The position numbers and the translations under genes were made by a program. Shown one piece after another: positions 1-4,446 of a DNA stretch of 5,498 nt. A model generated the notes under the pieces. The model was not told where the DNA came from. It ran no database searches and worked only from the letters and a program-made list of their open reading frames with translations. Numbering within the stretch: the stretch's first letter is position 1; each line of letters begins with the position of its first letter. The stretch comes from Spirochaetaceae bacterium. Lineage in GTDB: Bacteria > Spirochaetota > Spirochaetia > Treponematales > Treponemataceae. The stretch lies in contig JAITWB010000092.1 of the NCBI GenBank assembly GCA_031285525.1, forward strand, positions 1 through 5,498, read 5' to 3'.

Positions 1-1
1 C

Positions 2-211
2 ACCGCTCGGGCAGGCTCAAGGGCCTCCCAGCAGGAACTGTCCGAAGAACGGGCTGCCTCAGTGGGACAGTATCTGGTAGAACTGGGCGTGCGGGATCAG
101 TACCATGTGTTTACCGAAGGGGTTGGCTCGGATAAACCTGTGGCCGACAACGGCACCGAAGCAGGCAGGGCTCGTAACCGGCGTGTAGAGATTACGATTC
201 TTGAGAAATAG
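2..211 (+). CDS. OmpA-family peptidoglycan-binding domain protein, C-terminal end (partial)
   Basis: The reading frame is open from the window edge to a TAG at 209-211 and gives the last 69 residues of a larger protein. They match the second half of an OmpA/MotB C-terminal domain: an LSEERA helix (about residues 14-19), a YLVELGV strand-turn (24-30), an EGVG.DKPVADN loop, and the diagnostic T.AGRARNRRVEITI ending. In this family the domain binds meso-diaminopimelate of peptidoglycan non-covalently from the periplasm, and the Arg of the GRA.NRRVEI motif helps hold the ligand. The N-terminal part, which would show a beta-barrel, lipoprotein or repeat region, lies outside the window, so the exact protein type is unknown. 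The last 20 bp overlap the 3' end of the opposing brnA gene. No terminator is visible after the stop. Confidence 0.9.
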   Translation, partial: TARAGSRASQQELSEERAASVGQYLVELGVRDQYHVFTEGVGSDKPVADNGTEAGRARNRRVEITILEK

Positions 212-476
212 CCAGGTCTGCTATCATAGCGTTTCGTAAAATAGTATTAAGACGGGTTTGATATCCCATTCCTTCTTCTTTGAGCCATTCGAGGATATCA
301 GCGTCAATACGGATGTTTACGGCTTTTTTGATAGGCTTATAGTTTGCCATATTTCGATAGTGTGACGGTTTAAGTTGTGAAAGCTGTTCGTCGGTCAACT
401 CGGGGCAATCTGAAAAATCAGTGTTATGAAACGCCTTAATTTCAGATGCTACACGTTCTTTTTCGGTAGTTGTCAT
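192..476 (-). CDS. brnA: BrnA-family antitoxin (type II toxin-antitoxin)
   Basis: This 94-residue protein has the BrnA layout. An acidic, flexible N-terminal half contains a D.SDCPELTDEQL segment (about 20-32). A C-terminal ribbon-helix-helix region (about 50-84) has a KKAVNIRIDADILEWLK strand-helix and the family-typical GMGYQTRLNTILR motif. In characterised brnTA systems BrnA binds and neutralises BrnT through the N-terminal region and represses the operon through its DNA-binding domain. The ATG at 474-476 is preceded by GAGGAG about ten bases upstream. The gene begins inside the end of brnT (35-bp overlap), which suggests coupled translation. Its 3' end runs 20 bp into the convergent OmpA-family gene. 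AT-rich compared with the flanking core genes. Assignment is by motif recognition only. Confidence 0.88.
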   Translation of the reverse strand: MTTTEKERVASEIKAFHNTDFSDCPELTDEQLSQLKPSHYRNMANYKPIKKAVNIRIDADILEWLKEEGMGYQTRLNTILRNAMIADLAISQES

Positions 477-741
477 TGTACGTTTTCTCCTCTTTTGGGG
501 TGGCTTCTCTTGCTGTGATTATCTGTATGTTACCATCTTTCCTATCAGTTGTAACAACAGACAAAATAACAGCATCATGGAAACGGCCTATTGTTATAAA
601 ACGATCTTCTTCCAGTGATGAATGCGCTTCATCATAGAAATCCAACAGATACAAGTCGTCAAACACATCTACAATGTCGGACAAATAAAAACCATGCTTC
701 TTCTTATTTGCCTCATTCTTCTCCTCCGACCAAGTAAACAT
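442..741 (-). CDS. brnT: BrnT-family toxin (ribonuclease of type II toxin-antitoxin)
   Basis: The 99-residue protein starts MFTWSEEKNEANKKKHG, the characteristic BrnT opening (F.W...K...N..KHG). It continues with an LEEDRFITIG strand (about 43-52) and the conserved ITAREATPKEEKTY ending (75-88, compare family IISAR.AT..E...Y). BrnT proteins are small RelE-fold ribonucleases that inhibit translation until bound by BrnA. An upstream ATG at 826-828 would add 29 residues, but I chose the start at 739-741. It has AAGGAG seven bases upstream, it matches the family N-terminus, and the promoter at 767-794 lies inside the longer frame, so the longer protein could not be made from that promoter. The toxin-first order is usual for brnTA. 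Whether the toxin is active cannot be told from sequence alone. Confidence 0.88.
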   Translation of the reverse strand: MFTWSEEKNEANKKKHGFYLSDIVDVFDDLYLLDFYDEAHSSLEEDRFITIGRFHDAVILSVVTTDRKDGNIQIITAREATPKEEKTYNDNYRKRTCSI

Positions 742-766
742 TATCTGCTCCTTGTATCCACATAAT

Positions 767-792
767 AGTATAGACAGTAATTCTATACTGTC
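767..792. promoter_or_regulatory. Inverted-repeat operator in the brnTA promoter (probable BrnA site)
   Basis: Two overlapping dyads cover the promoter. AGTATAGA (767-774) and TCTATACT (782-789) form a perfect 8-bp inverted repeat with a 7-bp gap. GACAGTA (773-779) and TACTGTC (786-792) form a 7-bp repeat with a 6-bp gap. They cover the -10 box, the spacer and part of the -35 box, so a bound protein would exclude RNA polymerase. BrnA autorepression through its ribbon-helix-helix domain is known for the family. That this repeat is its site is inference. Confidence 0.65.
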
Positions 793-794
793 AA
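767..794 (-). promoter_or_regulatory. Sigma-70-type promoter of brnTA
   Basis: Reading the minus strand, a perfect -35 box TTGACA (789-794) is followed after 16 bp by TATACT (767-772) as -10 box. An alternative -10, TACTAT, gives 18 bp spacing. Transcription would begin near 760, about 20 bases before the brnT ATG at 741. Box match and spacing are seen directly. Activity is inferred. Confidence 0.75.
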
Positions 795-861
795 GTGCTC
801 TCTTAACGAATCTCTTGATCTTTCTCATACTATATAAATCGCGGATAAAGAGCAGTTTTCA

Positions 862-912
862 GTGAATTTTTTAAAAAAATTATAAAAAAAGATATTTTTA
901 GTCAGTTTTTTA
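862..912. other. Phased A/T-tract region (possible curved DNA)
   Basis: Runs of five to seven A or T lie at 867-872, 873-879, 884-890, 895-899 and 906-911. The centres of the last four are about 10-11 bp apart, close to one helical turn, a spacing that bends DNA. The region is non-coding, between the brnTA promoter and the hairpin at 928-971. A role in transcription or nucleoid-protein binding is only a possibility. Confidence 0.4.
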
Positions 913-927
913 GAGATAAGCATATGT

Positions 928-971
928 AAGAATAGTAAGCTCTGTCTTTTAGGATAGAGCTTACTATTCTT
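928..971 (-). terminator. Strong hairpin after the DUF6530-like gene (probable terminator)
   Basis: A perfect 16-bp inverted repeat (928-943 with 956-971) encloses 12 bases. G-U and further pairs could extend the stem to about 19-20 bp, leaving a tiny loop. It begins 14 bases after the minus-strand stop at 986, where a terminator is expected. The weak point is the tail: after the stem the minus strand reads ACATATGC rather than a run of T, so a classical intrinsic terminator is not certain. It could instead stabilise the 3' end of the mRNA. Confidence 0.55.
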
Positions 972-985
972 GTAGAAATAAACAC

Positions 986-1468
986 TCAAGAATCAATCTC
1001 ACGGAGAATTGCCGCAAGCCTGTGAAGCCGCTCGCCGATGAGTTCATCGTCCCTGCTCAAGGCCTGGCTGAACAGACGGATATCCTCGTCGATCTTCTCG
1101 TTTTCTGTGTCCACCGCTACTGTCATCGCATCCCCCTGAAGGGGTATCCTGTCGATGATCGGCTTTTCAGGATTGTACTGTTTTTCCTGTTTGTACGCTT
1201 CCTCCCGGAAATACTGGCGGGTTCGACAGATCAGTATGGCAAGATCCAGAACCCGGTGCAGCGGTAATTCCTCGGATTGGCGTGACCACTTTTCTCCGGT
1301 ATAGCGCCACACCTTTGCAGATATGTCAACCTTTCCCCTGTCGTTCCACTGGGCAAGACCCAGAGAAAGACCCTTTGCATCTGAATCATAGGCATACCTG
1401 CCGTCAACCTGTTCATAATTCTCGGATACGATGACCGGTTTATGTTTGAGGTTTGTTGGTATCTTCAT
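986..1468 (-). CDS. DUF6530-like protein of unknown function
   Basis: This is a 160-residue protein with no signal peptide or membrane segment, so probably cytoplasmic. I associate it with family DUF6530 from the run KHKPVIVSENYEQVDGRYA (about 8-26), then DSDAKGLSLGLAQWNDRGKVDISAKVWR (28-55), GEKWSRQSEELPLHRVLDLAILIC (58-81) and an acidic helical end SQALSRDDELIGERLHRLAAILREI (134-158). That family label is from memory. No catalytic motif is recognisable, and no function is known to me. The ATG at 1466-1468 has AAGGAG (1476-1481) seven bases upstream. The gene has its own promoter, overlaid by a large palindrome, and is followed by a hairpin, so it can be a single-gene unit. Read-through from the transporter operon upstream is possible. 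Its base composition is like the core genes, unlike the neighbouring brnTA. Confidence 0.8.
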   Translation of the reverse strand: MKIPTNLKHKPVIVSENYEQVDGRYAYDSDAKGLSLGLAQWNDRGKVDISAKVWRYTGEKWSRQSEELPLHRVLDLAILICRTRQYFREEAYKQEKQYNPEKPIIDRIPLQGDAMTVAVDTENEKIDEDIRLFSQALSRDDELIGERLHRLAAILREIDS

Positions 1469-1480
1469 GATGAATCTCCT

Positions 1481-1525
1481 TCTATCTTTAGTAAGTTAGT
1501 AATTTACTAACTTACTAAAGATAGA
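1481..1525. promoter_or_regulatory. 45-bp palindrome of four TTANTAA repeats (probable operator of the DUF6530-like gene)
   Basis: Arms of 22 bp (1481-1502 and 1504-1525) are exact reverse complements around a single central base at 1503. Inside are four 7-mers spaced exactly 8 bp apart: TTAGTAA at 1488 and 1496, TTACTAA at 1504 and 1512. Each 7-mer is itself a TTA-N-TAA dyad. The palindrome covers the -10 box and the predicted transcription start and touches the AAGGAG ribosome-binding site. This fits an operator for a dimeric or tetrameric repressor. If transcribed in full by read-through, it would fold into a hairpin next to the ribosome-binding site. No regulator gene is adjacent. Confidence 0.75.
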
Positions 1526-1546
1526 TCGGATCAGTGAAGTTGTCAA
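1518..1546 (-). promoter_or_regulatory. Promoter of the DUF6530-like gene
   Basis: On the minus strand a perfect TTGACA (1541-1546) is followed after 17 bp by TATCTT (1518-1523), a four-of-six match to TATAAT. Transcription would start around 1511, inside the palindrome, giving a leader of about 40 bases to the ATG at 1468. The weak -10 box lies within the outer part of the palindrome. Confidence 0.6.
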
Positions 1547-1562
1547 GTAATGGGCTTGTAGT

Positions 1563-2354
1563 TTATGTAAAGGCTCGATCTAATTGATCAATAAGCCATT
1601 GCACAATAGCATCCGCCCGGGTTGAAAAGGAACTACTTACTCGTTTGCTGATTCCCGGCAGTACAGCCGTATCAGCCATGGAAACCATGTAAATGAGAAA
1701 CTGTTCACCCGCATCGATAATCACTGCCGTTGAATGGAGTTTATTCTTTCCTATAGCCGGAATAATTCCTGCATTCATGGCGGTGAGATTCTCCTGGATG
1801 AAAATCATATATTCCCTTTCTGTAAGATAGGTATATTTGTAGATATTATCGCCGAAGGTAAGATCTTTTTGCCGTGCATAGAGAATCACCTCCTTGGGAG
1901 GAATTTGATACCTGGGATCAGAGAGAGGGATTTTGCCTTCCGGATCATCTATAATCGTCGATGTTTCATAAAAGGTTCTCATTGTTTTCCGGCTGCTTGA
2001 ATAATATTGAATCCCTTTCAAAGAGCTTAAACCTAATAACCGATTGTACACCGCTGTCCGTTCCGCTTCTGTCCAACCGCTTTTGCTTGCTTTCGCTGGT
2101 TTTTTGTACAGATACAGGCTCTCTACCATGATGTTCGGCTCAAAACTATCCTGAACAGATTGAATGAGATTCTGTACCTCCGTCAGGTTGGGAACGAGAA
2201 GAGGAGCCGGTTTTTTTAGCTGTGTTTCGGCGATAGAGCGGCCATTCAAAAGAATATCCCTCCGTTCTGCACCGATAAGGCTTTCTAAATCAGCTCCGTA
2301 ACCGGATAGGGTGAGTACCGATAGAACCAAAATCGAACTAAAAAAACGTTTCAT
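1563..2354 (-). CDS. Exported DUF6675-like protein, last gene of the transporter operon
   Basis: This 263-residue protein opens with a signal peptide: MKRFF basic end, a hydrophobic core at about 6-18, and probable cleavage after YGA at 21. There is no lipobox cysteine, so a soluble periplasmic or secreted protein is likely. The middle part (LKGIQYYSSSRKTMRTFYETSTIIDDP, about 112-138, and ARQKDLTFGDNIYKYTYLTE, 160-179) resembles what I remember as DUF6675, a family I link with spirochaetes. That link is the main basis for the organism guess and is moderate at best. No catalytic motif is visible. The ATG at 2352-2354 has AGAAGGA upstream and lies 21 bp after the permease stop, so it is very probably co-transcribed with the ABC transporter. 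It could be a periplasmic partner, sensor or cargo, but this rests on position alone. No terminator is visible after its stop. Confidence 0.75.
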   Translation of the reverse strand: MKRFFSSILVLSVLTLSGYGADLESLIGAERRDILLNGRSIAETQLKKPAPLLVPNLTEVQNLIQSVQDSFEPNIMVESLYLYKKPAKASKSGWTEAERTAVYNRLLGLSSLKGIQYYSSSRKTMRTFYETSTIIDDPEGKIPLSDPRYQIPPKEVILYARQKDLTFGDNIYKYTYLTEREYMIFIQENLTAMNAGIIPAIGKNKLHSTAVIIDAGEQFLIYMVSMADTAVLPGISKRVSSSFSTRADAIVQWLIDQLDRAFT

Positions 2355-2375
2355 GCTGTTTCCTTCTCTTACACC

Positions 2376-3221
2376 TTACACTTCGACCTTTTTTTCCATC
2401 AGCCATGAAGCCGCAGCAAAGACCGCCGCAGTGACCAGGGCATACAGGATATAAGACGCTACAGGTATCTGTACCATTTTAACAAACATATTATCTCCCA
2501 TGGGCTGCAGTCCGTTCATTTCGGGAAGGATATTCCTAAACTTAAAGGAGATATCAATAAACCATCCCAGCTTTTCTCCCAGGAACTCTCCCAGCTTGAC
2601 GGTCCAGTTAATGATGACAATAAACCCGATAACCGCAACAATTGAAGCGGCTCCCCGTTTTTTTATAAATGACCGGGAGGCGGTAAAGGCAAAGGAGATA
2701 AATGCTCCCGTCATGGCATACAGACAGAGGGCGATAAATCCAGCCTGAAGGAGGGAGCCGAAATTGAGAAAGAGGTGTTCAATTGCATACCGTAAAAACT
2801 CAAACATTTTATGGCTGTAATTGACTGGAATCGCTTCCTGTATCAGCGCATGAACACCTAACAGTGCAAAGGATCCCACACCATAGATTATATACTCGAT
2901 GAGCCCCGCGAGAAATCGTCCCCCCAGAATCTCCCACCCATGCCGTGGAATGGTCAGCATCAGATAATTGGTATCCTTATATAACAATTCCCCCACATGG
3001 CCTGAAGAGCATCGAAAAAATTGGATAAACAAAATCCCAAAGACGCTCATCCCCGCAAAGGGCATCCAGAAATTGGTGAACGAGGTAACCGACTCGCTTC
3101 CTCCAAGGCTCTGAATCAGTTCAAAGATGAAGGTAATCCCGTGAACGATCGCCAGAGACGCCAGAACAAAAACTATCGTATTTCTGCTGCTTTTCAGCTG
3201 GTACTTCATTATCTTAAACAT
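2376..3221 (-). CDS. ABC-2-type transporter permease (YtrC/D-like membrane subunit)
   Basis: This 281-residue polytopic protein has about six hydrophobic segments, near residues 14-36, 51-70, 102-125, 155-180, 190-208 and 252-274, the usual number for an ABC-2-type membrane subunit. Between the second and third segments, LLYKDTNYLMLTIPRHGWEILGGRFLAG matches the cytoplasmic coupling region of this class (a TLP-like motif before a lysine- or arginine-led helix). Such permeases pair with a separate ATPase, generally for export. The substrate cannot be read from sequence. It sits 11 bp after the ATPase gene, and its AAGGAG ribosome-binding site overlaps the ATPase stop codon, a sign of tight coupling. 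With only one permease gene visible, a homodimer is the simplest arrangement. The short basic C-terminus (MEKKVEV) is probably cytoplasmic. Confidence 0.85.
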   Translation of the reverse strand: MFKIMKYQLKSSRNTIVFVLASLAIVHGITFIFELIQSLGGSESVTSFTNFWMPFAGMSVFGILFIQFFRCSSGHVGELLYKDTNYLMLTIPRHGWEILGGRFLAGLIEYIIYGVGSFALLGVHALIQEAIPVNYSHKMFEFLRYAIEHLFLNFGSLLQAGFIALCLYAMTGAFISFAFTASRSFIKKRGAASIVAVIGFIVIINWTVKLGEFLGEKLGWFIDISFKFRNILPEMNGLQPMGDNMFVKMVQIPVASYILYALVTAAVFAAASWLMEKKVEV

Positions 3222-3232
3222 AACAACTCTCC

Positions 3233-3937
3233 TTACTCTCTGTTACCAAATGTATCAATATAAAGCTGGGTAATCGATTTTCCCTGCTTACTCCTGAGGG
3301 TTTCCGCATCATCCATGAGGATCAGCTCCCCTAAATCGATAAAGGCCACATCATTAAACAGTTGTTCTACATCGGTGAGCAGATGGGTGCTTATGATGAT
3401 CGCCGAGTCCTCGGTCCACGTCTTAATAATGGTCGAAACGATCCGTTCTCTGGCAACGGGATCAATCCCTCCCAGGGGTTCATCCAGCAAAAAGAGGCTT
3501 GCTTGGCGAGAGAAGGCGAGAACCAGATTGAGTTTTTCCGTCATTCCCTTGGACATCCCCTTAACAGGTTCAGTCTTTTCCAGCTTCATAAAGGACAGCA
3601 TATCCAGCGCCTTGTTCCGATCAAAGTCTTCAAAGAAATCGGCAAAAAAATCGATGGCGTCGATGGCCTTCATCCAGGGGTAGAGGGTATTCCTGTCCGG
3701 AAGAAAGGACACCACCTTTTTCGTCTCATTTCCGTTGGGTTTTCCTGCAACAGAAAAGCTTCCCCCGGAAGGCTGCTGCAGTCCTGCGAGAATCTTGAGA
3801 AACGATGTCTTTCCCGACCCGTTGGGACCTGCGAGCCCGAGAATCCTGCCGCTCTCAAGCTTGAGCGAAATCCCTTTAAGGGCTGTTTTATTAAAATACT
3901 TCTTTTGTATATCCTTTGTTTCAAGAATGATACTCAT
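3233..3937 (-). CDS. ABC transporter ATP-binding protein (YtrB-like)
   Basis: This 234-residue nucleotide-binding subunit energises the permease encoded next. Walker A is GPNGSGKT (37-44), Walker B is LFLLDEP (148-154), the D-loop is GGIDP (156-160) and the switch histidine is in STHL (H185). Two sites depart from the textbook pattern. The signature reads SKGMTEK (129-135) instead of LSGGQ, as is common in YtrB-type ATPases that carry SKGM. The Q-loop position reads FLPDRN (about 78-83), with aspartate where glutamine or glutamate is usual. The start overlaps the stop of the GntR gene as ATGA, indicating translational coupling. The context of YtrA-type GntR, ATPase and permease resembles the ytr operon of Bacillus subtilis, whose members respond to cell-envelope antibiotics. 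That role is an analogy here. Confidence 0.92.
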   Translation of the reverse strand: MSIILETKDIQKKYFNKTALKGISLKLESGRILGLAGPNGSGKTSFLKILAGLQQPSGGSFSVAGKPNGNETKKVVSFLPDRNTLYPWMKAIDAIDFFADFFEDFDRNKALDMLSFMKLEKTEPVKGMSKGMTEKLNLVLAFSRQASLFLLDEPLGGIDPVARERIVSTIIKTWTEDSAIIISTHLLTDVEQLFNDVAFIDLGELILMDDAETLRSKQGKSITQLYIDTFGNRE

Positions 3938-4305
3938 ATCTGGTCTCTCCTTTGTACTCTCTGTGTTACTTCGTTGATAATCTCTGTACCGGTAAAGCCA
4001 AGGGCTGTCATGCCCTGTAAAAAGCCGTCCAGTACCGACTCCGCCATCTCACTCCTCAGTTCCGTCACCAGGCTCTCCTTTTCCGAAATAAAGGAACCCA
4101 TCCCCCGGCGGGTTTCGGTAATCCCCTCCCGTTCCAGTTCCTGATACGCCCGCTGTACCGTATTCGGATTAACCGCCAGAGATTCCGCATACTCTCGCAC
4201 AGAGTTGAGCTTTTCCCCCTGTTTGAGGGTACCGGAGACGATACCCTGCTTTATGGAATGGAGTATTTGAATATAAATCGGTATATTCGGATCGAATCCG
4301 TCCAT
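3934..4305 (-). CDS. GntR-family transcriptional regulator, YtrA subfamily
   Basis: This 123-residue regulator has an N-terminal winged helix-turn-helix. It opens IPIYIQILHSIKQGIVSGTLKQGEKLNSVREYAESLAVNPNTVQRAYQELEREG (about 8-61), followed by the wing ITETRRGMGSFI (62-73). Only about 50 residues follow, too short for the large FadR, HutC or aminotransferase-like domains and typical of the YtrA subfamily, whose helical tail mediates dimerisation. I chose the ATG at 4303-4305 over one at 4342-4344. It has a strong GGAGGAG just upstream, and the earlier ATG would lie on the promoter's -10 box. The gene heads the operon and overlaps the ATPase start by four bases. YtrA proteins usually repress their own operon. 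The inducer is not known from sequence. Confidence 0.92.
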   Translation of the reverse strand: MDGFDPNIPIYIQILHSIKQGIVSGTLKQGEKLNSVREYAESLAVNPNTVQRAYQELEREGITETRRGMGSFISEKESLVTELRSEMAESVLDGFLQGMTALGFTGTEIINEVTQRVQRRDQI

Positions 4306-4321
4306 AACTCCTCCTTGTTTT

Positions 4322-4345
4322 AGTGTTCTAATGAAATAATACACC
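4322..4345. promoter_or_regulatory. Candidate YtrA-type operator
   Basis: On the plus strand AGTGTT (4322-4327) and TACACC (4340-4345) flank 12 bp. The core GTGT/ACAC dyad is exact, and a TA pair inside each arm also matches. From memory, B. subtilis YtrA recognises AGTGTA and TACACT separated by 13 bp, which this resembles closely. The site covers the -10 box of the GntR operon, so binding would block transcription. The symmetry is imperfect outside the core. Confidence 0.5.
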
Positions 4346-4364
4346 GAACCACAAGTATTGTCAA
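4336..4364 (-). promoter_or_regulatory. Promoter of the GntR-ABC-DUF6675 operon
   Basis: On the minus strand TTGACA (4359-4364) and TATTAT (4336-4341) are separated by 17 bp, a near-consensus sigma-70 promoter. Transcription would begin about 4330, giving a leader of about 25 bases to the GntR start. It is back to back with the candidate leuC promoter, with only 14 bp between the two -35 boxes. Confidence 0.8.
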
Positions 4365-4378
4365 TAGATTTTTCCCTC

Positions 4379-4408
4379 TTGACTCTTTTTTATAATTTCT
4401 TTAATAAT
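4379..4408 (+). promoter_or_regulatory. Candidate promoter of the leuC-type gene
   Basis: TTGACT (4379-4384) and AATAAT (4403-4408) stand 18 bp apart, each five of six to consensus, though the -10 lacks its first T. TATAAT at 4391-4396 is a better -10 but only 6 bp from this -35, so it would need another -35 further upstream. A 6-bp dyad, TGTATA/TATACA (4411-4416 and 4425-4430), lies downstream in the leader. Confidence 0.4.
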
Positions 4409-4433
4409 ACTGTATAAACTGCACTATACATTC

Positions 4434-4443
4434 AGGAGGTGAT
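4434..4443 (+). promoter_or_regulatory. Extended Shine-Dalgarno of the leuC-type gene
   Basis: AGGAGGTGAT is a ten-base match to the complement of the 16S rRNA 3' end, placed three bases before the ATG at 4447 (AGGAGG itself lies seven bases before it). It fixes the start codon and predicts efficient translation. Confidence 0.85.
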
Positions 4444-4446
4444 ACC

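Noticed and set aside
742..828. Upstream ATG extending brnT by 29 residues
   Set aside because: The extension contains the whole promoter and operator, lacks family similarity, and the internal ATG at 739-741 has a good AAGGAG and the expected N-terminus.
1022..1416. Open frames on both strands overlapping the DUF6530-like gene
   Set aside because: Low-complexity shadow translations without ribosome-binding sites; the DUF6530-like frame explains the region.
1481..1525. The large palindrome as an intrinsic terminator of the transporter operon
   Set aside because: The stem is A/T-rich with a one-base centre and no T-tract follows on the minus strand; its overlap with promoter boxes fits an operator better.
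3362..4144. Long plus-strand open frame of 260 codons opposite the ATPase and GntR genes
   Set aside because: It is antisense to two genes with unmistakable motifs, has no recognisable domain and starts without a convincing ribosome-binding site, so it is a shadow frame.
4306..4344. Upstream ATG extending the GntR protein by 13 residues
   Set aside because: It lies on the promoter -10 box, upstream of the predicted transcription start, while the ATG at 4303-4305 has a strong ribosome-binding site and begins the typical YtrA N-terminus.
4411..4430. TGTATA/TATACA dyad as a leuC operator or riboswitch
   Set aside because: Only 6-bp arms of common A/T-rich composition; too weak to call a separate regulatory site.
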